Assembly: GCF_019703835.1 (NCBI RefSeq) | Contig: NZ_AP023055.1 | Coordinates: forward strand, 558,001 to 622,000 | Length of the DNA: 64,000 bases | Direction: 5' to 3' | Origin: Thaumasiovibrio subtropicus | Lineage (GTDB): Bacteria > Pseudomonadota > Gammaproteobacteria > Enterobacterales > Vibrionaceae | Part shown: piece after piece, positions 45,197-53,870 of the stretch | How positions within the stretch are numbered: position 1 is the stretch's first letter | How the letters are laid out: each line of letters starts with the position of its first letter | The notes under the pieces: model-generated | Told to the model about the DNA's origin: nothing | The model's database searches: none | The model's input: only the letters and a program-made list of their open reading frames with translations | Translations under genes and position numbers: made by a program

Positions 45197-45691
45197 GTGA
45201 CATACGATAGAACTGATTGGCATTCAGGAGGTGATTACCCTAAAGATTTACCTCCTGAAAATGGTGGTACACATATCGGAATGTTTATGGCTTGGATAAT
45301 AAAGTCAGGGCTAGAAGGTGAGTTTCATTTTGATAATACTGAAGAACTAGAGAAAGTCAAAAATGAAGAAATGACTGGTAGGGAATACTTTTCATTATAT
45401 TGCGATGAAAAGTTAGTGGAGGATGATTTAGGTGAAGACGCAAATAGTTTTGCAAATTCCTACTACCAAGGTGGCGCATATTTCAATGATTATGAGACAG
45501 TCCTATCAAAAAACCTTCCAACACTTTATCATGTGCAAGATACATGGGAGAACTACCATAAATTAGCACCTAAATTAACTGAGCAGTTTAAATCTTGGCA
45601 GCAAATGAAATCTAAAGGTGGAGTTCCTTTGAATCAGGGAAAAGCCGATGGAAATAATTCTCCTAAAAAGCCTTGGTGGAAATTTTGGTGA
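45197..45691 (+). CDS. cassette gene: unknown 164-residue acidic protein
   Basis: GTG start with GGGAG upstream. The sequence begins MTYDRTDWHSGGDYPKDLPP and contains GTHIGMFMAWIIKSGLEGEFH, then MTGREYFSLYCDEKLVEDDLGEDANSF. The tail PWWKFW is hydrophobic. It recalls small immunity-like proteins common in cassettes, but I cannot name a family. Confidence 0.55.
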   Translation: MTYDRTDWHSGGDYPKDLPPENGGTHIGMFMAWIIKSGLEGEFHFDNTEELEKVKNEEMTGREYFSLYCDEKLVEDDLGEDANSFANSYYQGGAYFNDYETVLSKNLPTLYHVQDTWENYHKLAPKLTEQFKSWQQMKSKGGVPLNQGKADGNNSPKKPWWKFW

Positions 45692-45775
45692 GCCTAGCAA
45701 GGCCGTTGCTTGCATAAAAAAATGTTGGCGTTATAAGGCTTGAAGGAGTATGGAAATAAATCTTCCGTGTCATTC

Positions 45776-45782
45776 GTTAGGC
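45776..45782. other. attC right arm (GTTAGGC)
   Basis: A consensus core preceded by GTGTCATTC, the same tip that ends the IS110-like remnants, so a sliver of that element may remain here too. Confidence 0.5.
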
Positions 45783-45797
45783 AATAAGGGGGTCATA

Positions 45798-46151
45798 ATG
45801 AGTTCATTGTACAAGTTTGCTTGCTTTGATTGCTTCGTGTCGTTTAATCGCCCAGCCTTCAAAAAGGGAAATAATTACACTGCTTGGTTAGCCGAGAGTG
45901 AGCTGGAGTATGTCTGCCCAAATTGTGGAAAAACACTCGCCTTTATGGGGCGAAACTTTCGCAGCCCCAAAAGGACAGCGGAGAGTAAATGGCTAGCTAG
46001 CAAGTTACTTTGGGAAGCAGGCTTTAGGTATGTAGGAAGCGGTGGCCATGAATCAGAAACACTGCCAGAAACACCAGCGTCCGCAAGAGCGTTTATAAAG
46101 TTCACGAAGCATCACGCACAGAAAGTGGGTGCGGTGAAAAACTGGCGTTAA
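45798..46151 (+). CDS. cassette gene: zinc-ribbon protein
   Basis: 117 residues from MSSLYKFACFDCFVSFNRPA. CFDC at residues 9-12 and CPNC near residue 41 form a zinc knuckle, followed by FMGRNFRSPKRTAESKW and a helical tail. A start at 45750 is in frame but lies in attC-like DNA. Function unknown. Confidence 0.62.
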   Translation: MSSLYKFACFDCFVSFNRPAFKKGNNYTAWLAESELEYVCPNCGKTLAFMGRNFRSPKRTAESKWLASKLLWEAGFRYVGSGGHESETLPETPASARAFIKFTKHHAQKVGAVKNWR

Positions 46152-46242
46152 TTGCTTAACATGTCATTTGAACAGGTACAAAAATAATACAAATGGCTAC
46201 GACGGTAGGATTTTCAAGACACACTGGGCTGCATGTAGTAGT

Positions 46243-46349
46243 GCCTAACAAGTGTATCAAGATCAAACGGTTAATATTGGCTATTGTTCGTTCCTCGCTA
46301 GGTTTAGCCAACGGTTTCCCGCTGTTTATGTGCGATGAAGTCTAAATTG
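46243..46349. other. attC-like site, degenerate
   Basis: Begins with the clear left core GCCTAAC (46243-46249) followed by AAGTG. The right core is eroded: CGCTAGGTT (46296) or GTTTATGT (46327) are the only candidates. Length fits a Vibrio-type attC of about 100 bases. Confidence 0.45.
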
Positions 46350-46361
46350 GAAACGAAGTAG

Positions 46362-47192
46362 ATGAAAGATATATTCAAAGAAGCTGCGATTAAAAATGAC
46401 AAGCTGGAGAAGGAGTTTGCGAGCTTGCCAGAAACAATTGTATCTGGTGTTGTTGGTGCTAGTGGCCCCGGTGCAAGCAAGGTTTCTTCCGAGCAATATT
46501 GGTCCTTAAACCTTTCTCTAATTGCTTGGAAGGAGCGTGGGGGACAAGTTAATGATTCAAAGCTTATCCTTTCGAAGAATCTTGCTGATGGTGAGCTAGA
46601 AGCCATTCAGGCCACCATCAAGAGAGAATCCTTAGTCCAGTTGCAAGTAAAGCTGTCAAAAGTGAGCCCGTTCGGTGATGCGAGAGCCCAAGTTGTCTCA
46701 GTTTTGGATGCGCCAGATGATGCTGAGCTAAGAGCGGTTCTCAGAAAATTTAAGGAGCCAGTCGAAATCACTCATCCTGAGTTTGGTATATTAGTGCTCA
46801 ATCGAACGGTAGATTGGTTTGAAGGTACGGTAAATTGGATTGACGAGCCGATTAGTGTATCGGTTTCGTTGGATGAAGAAAACGGCTCATCAGACGCCAG
46901 TATGAAAACCCTAGAGGCACTGTATAGCGGCGCTAGTGATTGGTCTAAGAGAATAACAAACTATGCTGTTTCAGAACTTCTTGAGTTGAAAAATGACAAC
47001 TGGCTAATGGATGGCCAAGAAGCACTCACAGCTGCAGATTTTATTAGTGCCATGAAGCTTGATTCAATTACTGTTTATCCCGATGGAGAGTTTGAATTCT
47101 GGCACAATGATGGTGATTTATTCTGGGGGCATTCAATCCTTGTTTCAGGCTCACTCGCTGAAGGCCCCAATGATGCAGATATACCAGGCTAA
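46362..47192 (+). CDS. cassette gene: DUF2262 protein
   Basis: 276 residues. The C-terminal half has the DUF2262 features: LVLNRTVDWFEGTVNWIDEPISVSVS and the strongly conserved closing segment ITVYPDGEFEFWHNDGDLFWGHSILVSGSL. The N-terminal 120 residues are helical and specific to this protein. DUF2262 has no known activity; it is frequent in cassettes and beside toxins, so immunity is a guess. Confidence 0.78.
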   Translation: MKDIFKEAAIKNDKLEKEFASLPETIVSGVVGASGPGASKVSSEQYWSLNLSLIAWKERGGQVNDSKLILSKNLADGELEAIQATIKRESLVQLQVKLSKVSPFGDARAQVVSVLDAPDDAELRAVLRKFKEPVEITHPEFGILVLNRTVDWFEGTVNWIDEPISVSVSLDEENGSSDASMKTLEALYSGASDWSKRITNYAVSELLELKNDNWLMDGQEALTAADFISAMKLDSITVYPDGEFEFWHNDGDLFWGHSILVSGSLAEGPNDADIPG

Positions 47193-47264
47193 TATGTTCG
47201 ATCGGTTTTGCATTGCGCTCCATAACCACCGCAGATGTGGGCATTAAAACCTAGCGAGGTCAGA

Positions 47265-47771
47265 ATGAAAAAAATAGGCAGGGATGTACTAGGTTGGGAT
47301 GGGAGGTCAGCAGAAGATATTGAGCAAGTGTACATTGAGCACCATACTAAAGCCGACTTTAGGTCGGACGTAATCGATCTTTGTCTCGAAGAGCGCTCAA
47401 GTATAGGTGGAACATGGTTGCTAAAGCGTTATCTTGAGTGCGATGGGAAATTATCCAATGACGAACAGCAGGTAATTCTGGCCAGAATACCTAGTTACCA
47501 ACATTCGGAAGCAATATTACATATATTGCAAGTGTTGGCACATTTTAGTATTGCGCAACAAACTCGAAGAGTGCTTGAGCCATTTTTGAGGCATGGACTG
47601 TCAAATGCAAATAAGTTCATTAAAGCATGGAGTTTTAACGGATTGTATGAGCTTGCCGTTCAGTACCCAGAGCTACAAAATGAAGTTAGTGAGATACTTA
47701 ATTTGGCACTAGTTCAAGAACCGGCATCGGTCAGAGCAAGGGTTCGTCGACTCATCAAAAAAGGATTCTAA
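47265..47771 (+). CDS. cassette gene: helical-repeat protein of unknown function
   Basis: 168 residues from MKKIGRDVLGWDGRSAEDI. The rest is alpha-helical with HEAT-like pairs (HILQVLAHFSIAQQTRRVLEPFLRHGLSNANKFIKAWSFNGLYELAVQYPEL). The start has GAGG 10 bases upstream. It ends with TAATAAATGACTAT, an attC-like edge into remnant E. Confidence 0.6.
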   Translation: MKKIGRDVLGWDGRSAEDIEQVYIEHHTKADFRSDVIDLCLEERSSIGGTWLLKRYLECDGKLSNDEQQVILARIPSYQHSEAILHILQVLAHFSIAQQTRRVLEPFLRHGLSNANKFIKAWSFNGLYELAVQYPELQNEVSEILNLALVQEPASVRARVRRLIKKGF

Positions 47772-47776
47772 TAAAT

Positions 47777-47971
47777 GACTATCGTTGTGAGTGGCTTAGT
47801 GCGTGATACAGACTTATGAAGAAGCGTTGTTTCTTGTTCATCGATGGCGTGCAAACCAAATAGTTATCTAGCAAGGGCAACGTCATTATAACAGTCCGAA
47901 TGTGATTGGATTACCTCCAGCGTTTGCTCACAGCGATCACTCAAGTGTGGATTATTGTCATTAAGAGAAGT
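47777..47971 (-). mobile_element. IS110/IS1111-type remnant, copy E
   Basis: Only the N-terminal transposase region and the right-hand tip survive; alignment with copies A-D covers GTGAGTGGCTTAGTGCGTGA through the TCACTCAAGTGTGG segment. No reading frame is left. Confidence 0.6.
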
Positions 47972-48072
47972 CTCTTCCGGGCACTTTGATTTTAGCCCGA
48001 GGGCGATTCTAGGCCTAAAAACACTCTGGTTGATTGAGGTTAATGGCAGTGCCATAGATAAGGGAGAGTTGA

Positions 48073-48504
48073 GTGGAAGATAGAATCCGAAAGAGGGAAG
48101 TTAAAGTTTGCCCTGTCGTGCTTAGAAAAACAGGCAATAATCTTGAGTTACTGCTGTTTGAACACCCATTGGCTGATGTTCAGTTGGTTAAAGGCACATT
48201 AGAGCAGTCAGATATTTCTATTGAAAGTGCTGCCTTGAGGGAATTGGAAGAAGAATCAGGACTATCTAGTGTTGCGAGAACTCATTATCTTGGTTGTTGG
48301 GAAAGTGGTTTTCAAAATCAATTGTGGCACTTTGTGCTTTGCGAAATAGAGCAAGAGTTATCGAGCAAATGGCGCTTTTTCACTCAAGATGATGGGGGGC
48401 ATGAGTTCAATTTCTTCTGGTATAAAATTGGAAGTAAGCCTGACTTTCAATGCCATAAAGTATTCTTTGACGCCATCAAGCAAGTCGAAATACTGTGCGC
48501 ATAG
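48073..48504 (+). CDS. cassette gene: Nudix hydrolase
   Basis: 143 residues with a Nudix box, KGTLEQSDISIESAALRELEEESGL, containing the catalytic REXXEE core (RELEEES). Nudix enzymes cleave nucleoside diphosphates linked to other groups, with magnesium. Substrate unknown. GTG start with GGGAG upstream. Confidence 0.85.
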   Translation: MEDRIRKREVKVCPVVLRKTGNNLELLLFEHPLADVQLVKGTLEQSDISIESAALRELEEESGLSSVARTHYLGCWESGFQNQLWHFVLCEIEQELSSKWRFFTQDDGGHEFNFFWYKIGSKPDFQCHKVFFDAIKQVEILCA

Positions 48505-48737
48505 CAAACGACCATAGAGTGAATTCGGAGTATTCAGTAACGCACTATCGCTATGTTTTAAATTATTTTTTATCCAGTGTGCGACGCATGCGGGTATAGG
48601 TCGTTGGTTGTCAGACGCTAGGTTGTTACACAGTATAACGTTGGTAAGGCGTCCTAGTTTGTGGGGCAATCTTTGATAACCGCAGGAGGCAAACAGATAC
48701 ACAGGGAACCCGTATTTCTATGTTCTATGAGGATGGT
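48505..48737. other. inter-cassette region with attC-like arms
   Basis: Begins GCATAGCAAACGACC at the Nudix stop (left arm) and contains GACGCTAGGTTG near 48615 (weakened right arm). Nothing coding is seen. Confidence 0.4.
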
Positions 48738-49274
48738 ATGGAGAAGGACTTAGTAAAAATATCTAAATATCTTAGCTACGTTTTAAGGCATAAACCGGAT
48801 TCGATTGGTTTGAAATTAGATGAACAAGGTTGGGCTTTAATTGATGAACTGATTGAAAAAACTGTCGACGTTGCTTTAACTCGGGATCTAGTCGATTTGG
48901 TCGTTGAAACTAGCGATAAACGTCGTTTTGCTATAGGCGGCAATGGTAATCATATTCGTGCAAATCAAGGACACTCGATTGAGGTAGACTTACAATTGAG
49001 TGTGGTAATTCCTCCTGATTATCTTTTACACGGAACCGCTGAGCGAAACGTTAAATCCATTGGTGAGTCTGGTTTAACGAAGGGAAGCCGGCATCATGTA
49101 CACCTAACAGAATCTTTGGCAGTAGCGAAAGCTGTCGGAAGCAGGTATGGAAAGCCAGTAATTTTTACAGTCGACGCTAGACGGATGCATTTGGATGGTT
49201 ACTCTTTCTATAAAACAGTGAATAATGTTTGGCTTACTGAATCTGTTCCGAGTCAGTATTTAAAGCGAACTTAA
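48738..49274 (+). CDS. kptA: cassette gene: RNA 2'-phosphotransferase (Tpt1/KptA)
   Basis: 178 residues from MEKDLVKISKYLSYVLRHKPDSIGLKLDEQGW, the family's N-terminal winged-helix signature with RHKP. The NAD-binding half follows: LLHGTAERNVKSIGESGLTKGSRHHVHLTES and VIFTVDARRMHLDGYSFYKTVNNVWLTESVP. It removes a 2'-phosphate from RNA splice junctions in an NAD-dependent reaction. Bacteria have no tRNA-splicing route that leaves one, so its bacterial substrate is open. An in-frame ATG at 48720 would add six residues. Confidence 0.92.
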   Translation: MEKDLVKISKYLSYVLRHKPDSIGLKLDEQGWALIDELIEKTVDVALTRDLVDLVVETSDKRRFAIGGNGNHIRANQGHSIEVDLQLSVVIPPDYLLHGTAERNVKSIGESGLTKGSRHHVHLTESLAVAKAVGSRYGKPVIFTVDARRMHLDGYSFYKTVNNVWLTESVPSQYLKRT

Positions 49275-49331
49275 CTAGCGGCTTCCTTTTTGATTGGTGT
49301 TTGCGTCGGCGTTATGATTAAGGTGAGTTAA

Positions 49332-49682
49332 ATGAGTCGTCCTGTGTACATTTACGTTGATGTTGATGAAACATTCGTTAGAAACTATGGTTCTAAACGC
49401 ATTCCAGTCCCTGGTGTGATTCGTCATATTAAGGACCTCTTTGAGCAGGGAGCCTTGATGTATTGCTGGAGCTCTGGAGGGGCAGAGTATGCTCAGTCTA
49501 GTGCTCGAGAGTTTGATATTGAAGATTGCTTTGTCGGCTTTTTACCAAAACCTGTCATTGTCATTGATGATATGCAGTTCTCAAGTTGGCGCAATTTATT
49601 GGAAGTGCACCCAAATGAATGTTCGGGTGAAAGTATTGAATCATACAGAGAAAAAATCATCGAAAATCAGACTAAAACATAA
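49332..49682 (+). CDS. cassette gene: small HAD-like protein
   Basis: 116 residues starting MSRPVYIYVDVDETFVRNYG, a DVDE form of HAD motif I. WSSGGAEYAQSSA fits motif II and PVIVIDDMQFSSW fits motif IV. Unlike the 42466 cassette it is a minimal core without cap. Function unknown. Confidence 0.72.
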   Translation: MSRPVYIYVDVDETFVRNYGSKRIPVPGVIRHIKDLFEQGALMYCWSSGGAEYAQSSAREFDIEDCFVGFLPKPVIVIDDMQFSSWRNLLEVHPNECSGESIESYREKIIENQTKT

Positions 49683-49897
49683 TAATCCTTGGGAGAATCT
49701 CCTAACCCTCGACGTGAGGAGCGCAAGGAAAAATGTCGAATAGCTGAAATGGTTTGGACTGAACCGGGGTTATCGATCTTATGGATATCGATGAGTACAT
49801 CGCAGTAGAAATAGCCTAGCGGCAAAGCAGTTAGCACAAACAATTATATAAGGGTGTTTGTTAGAAATCGGCCTTATGCTGAAGGAGAAAGTTAAAA

Positions 49898-50416
49898 ATG
49901 AAACTAGTTTCCCCATCATTAGAATTTGAGCCCGAGTTTCTGGCATTTTACGAAGATTTCTACAAAAACGACGTTGATAATGCGGAATTCTATAGCGACG
50001 GAGCTTCGGATTTTGCTCGGTATGTTCAGCAGCTTCAAGATGAAGCTCAGGGAATAAACTTACCTGATGGCTACGTGCCCTGTAACCATTATTGGCTTGT
50101 TGATGATGATAAAAATGTTTTAGGCGCGATTCGTATACGTCATAACATCAGAAATGAGTTCCTTGCTCTAGAGGCGGGCCACATTGGCTATGATGTCGCC
50201 CCGTCGCATCGCGGATTAGGGTATGGTAAATCGATGTTAAAATTAGCATTACCTAAAGCCAAACTGTTGGGTATTGCCGAAGCGCTGATTACTGCCGATG
50301 AAGACAATATCGCTTCTCGTAAGGTAATAGAATCGAATGGCGGAAGGTTTGAGAAAGTGGTTATGGGGAAAGTTTTTCCAGAGCCGGTGGCTAGATATTG
50401 GATAGTCTGTAAATAG
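49898..50416 (+). CDS. cassette gene: GNAT-family N-acetyltransferase
   Basis: 172 residues. The GNAT core is seen in LGAIRIRHNIRNEFLALEAGHIGYDVAPSHRGLGYGKSMLKLAL (the R-G-x-G-Y/x-G acetyl-CoA loop) and ADEDNIASRKVIESNGGRFEK. AAGGAG sits upstream of ATG. Acceptor unknown; cassette acetyltransferases often modify drugs or amines. Confidence 0.88.
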   Translation: MKLVSPSLEFEPEFLAFYEDFYKNDVDNAEFYSDGASDFARYVQQLQDEAQGINLPDGYVPCNHYWLVDDDKNVLGAIRIRHNIRNEFLALEAGHIGYDVAPSHRGLGYGKSMLKLALPKAKLLGIAEALITADEDNIASRKVIESNGGRFEKVVMGKVFPEPVARYWIVCK

Positions 50417-50464
50417 CGGAAAATGAATAGGGAGAGTTACCATACTGTCCCCCTTTTTCAACCC

Positions 50465-50482
50465 GTTAGGCACGTGTTAGGT
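50465..50482. other. two attC right cores in tandem
   Basis: GTTAGGC (50465-50471) and GTTAGGT (50476-50482) lie four bases apart before the next cassette gene. Confidence 0.5.
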
Positions 50483-50490
50483 GTTACGCA

Positions 50491-50838
50491 TTGAGTCAAT
50501 TTGAAGAATTCATTAAGCGATTAGATCATGCAGACGATGATTATTGGGCTGATGTTTTGAGTGATGAAGCGCGAAAAATAATCGACAGCGCTCCAGAGGT
50601 ATTATTAAGCGCAGTTCTGGAACACTATCAGGCGTGGCCTGAAAATCGGTTAGAGCACTTAGCGTACCTGTTGGGTGAAGGTGTCTCTGAGCTAGAGGAG
50701 CAACTTATTCTCCTTTTACAACAGTCAAAATATGAAAGCGTGGTGTCCAGAGCCAAAGAAGCTGCCATTGAGCTAGAAACAACAAGGAAGGGATGTCGGG
50801 CAAATAAACACGCCGCTGTTCTGGACAAAAGTAGATGA
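50491..50838 (+). CDS. cassette gene: unknown 115-residue protein
   Basis: TTG start (MSQFEEFIKRLDHADDDYWA), acidic, all-helical by appearance, with HEAT-like spacing (PEVLLSAVLEHYQAWPENRLEHLAYLLGEGVSELEEQL). No family known. GTG or ATG alternatives in frame are not close. Confidence 0.5.
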   Translation: MSQFEEFIKRLDHADDDYWADVLSDEARKIIDSAPEVLLSAVLEHYQAWPENRLEHLAYLLGEGVSELEEQLILLLQQSKYESVVSRAKEAAIELETTRKGCRANKHAAVLDKSR

Positions 50839-50857
50839 TTAAAACAAGGAGAGCATT

Positions 50858-51088
50858 GTGTTGCTATATGGATATTCTGAAGGCATACAGGCCGACTCAC
50901 CGTTAAGCCTATCCGAAGTGACGATATCGACAAATGCAAATGAACTGCGCGAAATGGCAAAGTTTCTAAATCAAGTTGCGAACAAAATCGAAGAGTTTGG
51001 TCGTGATTTTGAGCATGAACACTTATCTGACTACAGAGAGACTTATACAGGTGCGGATCTCATCGTGTTTAACGAAGATGCTTTATAA
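50858..51088 (+). CDS. cassette gene: 76-residue protein, possibly immunity-like
   Basis: The sequence reads GYSEGIQADSPLSLSEVTISTNANELREMAKFLNQVANKIEEFGRDFEHEHLSDYRET. A helix-rich core with the motif FEHEHLSD recalls small Imm-type immunity proteins, but I am not sure. AAGGAG precedes the GTG. It is the last cassette of the array. Confidence 0.55.
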   Translation: MLLYGYSEGIQADSPLSLSEVTISTNANELREMAKFLNQVANKIEEFGRDFEHEHLSDYRETYTGADLIVFNEDAL

Positions 51089-51280
51089 AGCGTCTTGTTG
51101 TCATTGAAAGGGCTATCATGTGGTTGTGAATGCGGCCTTACTATTTGAAGCCTGTGGCGAAAAAATTCACTCATCGGTAACCAAGTTTGTTGGTTGATGA
51201 GTGCTTTTTCGAGAATAGGGGGAGGCAAACATGAGGTAGCGAAAGCCGTGTGTCGCTTTCGCTTTGCGTTAACAAGTAAG

Positions 51281-51760
51281 CTAGTCAGTGAATGCTTCTG
51301 AGTCAGGTCGGTGTGAAAACTGTACGCCATCTAAAAAGTGACACAGTAACTGATCTTCGCATGGCTTGTAGTTTTTGTTGCTTGGTTTGCGAAAGTATGC
51401 CCCTATTTCGTATTTACTTAAACTAACGCCAACGACTTCCAATACATCCAGTACATCTTCCGCTTTCATGTTAAGCGCAATGCGTAACTTCATGAAAATC
51501 ATGTTGTTTGTGAGTGTTTTTTCTGGCTGCGGTTGTTCGCCTTCCTTTTTACCACGCTTTAAGTTGATATACCCGTTGAGGAAAGTTGCGAGTTCCTTAT
51601 CTTTTATCTTCACGCATGATTTGTCATTATCGCTTTTTAACCAGTTCAATACCTTATCGTGAGCGATATTGAGACCTGCTTGTTCAAAGGCTTTGATTAT
51701 TTGGGCATTTTTGAGGTTTAAGGCGTGTTGAATACGACGCAGTATTTCGTTGTTAGTCAC
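51281..51760 (-). CDS. yehS: YehS-like DUF1456 protein
   Basis: 159 residues with two copies of the DUF1456 repeat: MTNNEILRRIQHALNLKNAQIIKAFEQAGLNIAHDKVLNWLK and TNNMIFMKLRIALNMKAEDVLDVLEVVGVSLSKYEIGAYFRKPSNKNYKPCEDQLLCHFLDG. Length and order match E. coli YehS. Function unknown. It marks the return to ordinary chromosome after the cassettes. Confidence 0.87.
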   Translation of the reverse strand: MTNNEILRRIQHALNLKNAQIIKAFEQAGLNIAHDKVLNWLKSDNDKSCVKIKDKELATFLNGYINLKRGKKEGEQPQPEKTLTNNMIFMKLRIALNMKAEDVLDVLEVVGVSLSKYEIGAYFRKPSNKNYKPCEDQLLCHFLDGVQFSHRPDSEAFTD

Positions 51761-51896
51761 TAGCGTGTCCTACAAAAGGTATCGGAGTATTGAGGAAGGC
51801 GACTCTAACAGAGAATAATGAGTTTCGATAGAAGTAATGCACCACACGTTCGTATCTTTGCCTTGAACTATGCTCGCGAGACCAATTTTGAATCCC

Positions 51897-51920
51897 GTAT
51901 CTTGAGGCGATTTGAGTATA
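51897..51920. repeat. terminal fragment of the intergenic repeat
   Basis: GTATCTTGAGGCGATTTGAG plus TATA, matching the right arm of the 3717-3998 element. It lies in the 337-base gap between yehS and the helicase gene, which otherwise holds nothing I can call. Confidence 0.5.
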
Positions 51921-52097
51921 GTGTGCTGAGCTAAAATGGGTAATCAATGACAGGCCGCATTCGTCAGGAAATCATGAGTGATGTACGCGGGCGGTCAATG
52001 GATGGGGCTAGTTCAATTAGCCTTTTTATCGCTAACATCCTGGCGCGGAATAGCATAAGATACGCGGCCTTTACTTAAGTACCGAGCCATTCTCCTA

Positions 52098-53357
52098 ATG
52101 ACAGATAACACACAGCAAGCGACATTTGCCAATCTGGGATTGATTCCAACACTCGTCGAGCGATTAGTCGAGTTAGAATACCACCAACCAACGCCGATTC
52201 AACTTCAAGCGATTCCTCATATCCTTGCAGGGAAGGATATGGTGGGTGGCGCGAATACGGGCTCTGGTAAAACGGCGGCGTTTGCATTGCCAATTCTGCA
52301 ACAGATTCTTCAGCAAGACACCCCTCGTCGTCGTGGCAATTTTGTCTCTCATCTCATTTTAGTACCCACACGGGAGCTAGCCGCACAAGTCGCTTCTAAC
52401 GTTAAGTCTTACTCTTATCATCTTCGAGAGCAGATTAAAACGGTCGCGGTATTTGGTGGTGTGTCAGTGAACCCACAAATGCAGTTACTGCGTGGTGGAT
52501 GTGACATCATTGTGGCGACACCGGGTCGGTTGCTTGATCTGGTCTCCAGTAATGCGATTAAGTTAGACCGTGTCAAAACACTGGTTCTTGATGAAGCTGA
52601 TCGCATGTTGAGTCTAGGCTTCACGGAAGAGCTCAATAACATCCTCGCGTTACTGCCAGAGCAGAAACAGACGTTGCTATTTTCAGCGACGTTCCCAGAT
52701 AAAGTCACGACGTTGGCTAAGCACCTGCTCAGCGATCCTGTTGATGTTCAGCTGCAGAGTGCTGAAGAGAGTACGTTGGTGCAACGCGTGTTCAGTGTTA
52801 ACAAAGGTGAGAAGACGGCAGTGCTGGCTCATCTTATCAAGCAGCATCAGTGGCGTCAGACCTTGATATTCGTGAATGCGAAGAACGCCTGTAATCATCT
52901 CGCTCAGAAACTCTCAAAACGCGGCATCACCGCGGAAGTCTTTCATGGTGACAAAGGGCAGGGCGCTCGTACTCGTGTGCTTGACGGGTTCAAGTCTGGA
53001 GAGATTCAAGTGCTGATTGCTACTGATATCGCCGCACGTGGCCTTGATATAGAGAAGCTCCCTGTCGTTATCAATTTTGACCTTCCCCGTAGTCCTGCTG
53101 ACTATATGCATCGTATTGGACGAAGTGGTCGCGCAGGGGAAGTCGGTTTAGGGTTATCTTTGATTGATTACGATGATTACCATCATTTCAAGGTGATCGA
53201 AAAGAAAAATAAGTTCCGATTGGAGCGTGAGCAGGTGGCAGGTTTTGAAGTGGACGATGATCAAAGCGAAGCCTACTTCTTGCCTATGAGACCACAGCCA
53301 GCGCCTGCTGGAACGGGAAAAAAGAAGAAGAAAAAACGCAATCAGTTAGAAATGTAG
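52098..53357 (+). CDS. DEAD-box RNA helicase, RhlE group
   Basis: 419 residues with every DEAD-box motif: Q motif (FANLGL...PTPIQLQAIP), GANTGSGKT, PTRELAAQ, TPGRLLD, DEAD, SAT, RGLDIEKLP and HRIGRSGRAG. The basic tail KKKKKKRNQ is typical for RhlE-like proteins. Such helicases remodel RNA in ribosome assembly and decay. It stands alone with its own terminator. Confidence 0.93.
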   Translation: MTDNTQQATFANLGLIPTLVERLVELEYHQPTPIQLQAIPHILAGKDMVGGANTGSGKTAAFALPILQQILQQDTPRRRGNFVSHLILVPTRELAAQVASNVKSYSYHLREQIKTVAVFGGVSVNPQMQLLRGGCDIIVATPGRLLDLVSSNAIKLDRVKTLVLDEADRMLSLGFTEELNNILALLPEQKQTLLFSATFPDKVTTLAKHLLSDPVDVQLQSAEESTLVQRVFSVNKGEKTAVLAHLIKQHQWRQTLIFVNAKNACNHLAQKLSKRGITAEVFHGDKGQGARTRVLDGFKSGEIQVLIATDIAARGLDIEKLPVVINFDLPRSPADYMHRIGRSGRAGEVGLGLSLIDYDDYHHFKVIEKKNKFRLEREQVAGFEVDDDQSEAYFLPMRPQPAPAGTGKKKKKKRNQLEM

Positions 53358-53404
53358 CTCGCTAACATTTCTCGCTCAGAATAGGGCTAGTCAGAAAACG
53401 AATA

Positions 53405-53440
53405 GGGCCTCGTTTGAGTCATCAAGCGGGGCCCTTTTGT
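53405..53440 (+). terminator. terminator of the helicase gene
   Basis: GGGCCTCG pairs with CGGGGCCC (one mismatch) around a 14-base loop and is followed by TTTT. Confidence 0.8.
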
Positions 53441-53456
53441 CAGTGGAAGGGAGCAA

Positions 53457-53870
53457 TTATCGACGTGGCGAACGTCCGCGAGAAGACCGCTGTTTAAAGG
53501 CAGACGCTGCTTTCGCTTGTGATTTCAAAATAGAATCCACAGTGAGCGGCATCGGCTCTTTAGGCTCAAGACCGTGGCGGAAAGTGCGTGCTCTTGGCGG
53601 CAATTCGTATTCTTCTGCGCTTGCGCGCGGCATGCGTTTAAATCGGTAAAGGTAGAAGTTTTCTAACTTTTCTCTTGCCCATTCGGTTTTCTTCAAATAC
53701 TTCACACTACTGGCAATGGATGGCTTGGTGTTAAAGCAGTTGAAGCGCATTGCGGCATCTAAAATGTCCCAGCCATAAAAATCCACTAACTCCTGCAACA
53801 TTGTTTCTAGCTTTAACCCGTGCAGTGGGTTGTTTTGTTGCAGTTCGATTCTTTCTTCGTCAGTCATCAT
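53457..53870 (-). CDS. DUF2132/VF530 family protein
   Basis: About 137 residues from MMTDEERIELQQNNPLHGLKLETMLQELVDFYGWDILDAAMRFNCFNTKPSIASSVKYLKKTEWAREKLENFYLYRF, which is the DUF2132 (VF530) DNA-binding-like fold. An arginine-rich tail follows (SRGRSPRR). In-frame upstream codons to 53939 lack family similarity. No function is known. Confidence 0.85.
   Translation of the reverse strand: MMTDEERIELQQNNPLHGLKLETMLQELVDFYGWDILDAAMRFNCFNTKPSIASSVKYLKKTEWAREKLENFYLYRFKRMPRASAEEYELPPRARTFRHGLEPKEPMPLTVDSILKSQAKAASAFKQRSSRGRSPRR

Noticed and set aside
40951..47971. Evenly spaced repeats taken as a CRISPR array or satellite
   Set aside because: The repeats are 200-490 bases long, encode transposase pieces and are separated by genes of various sizes.
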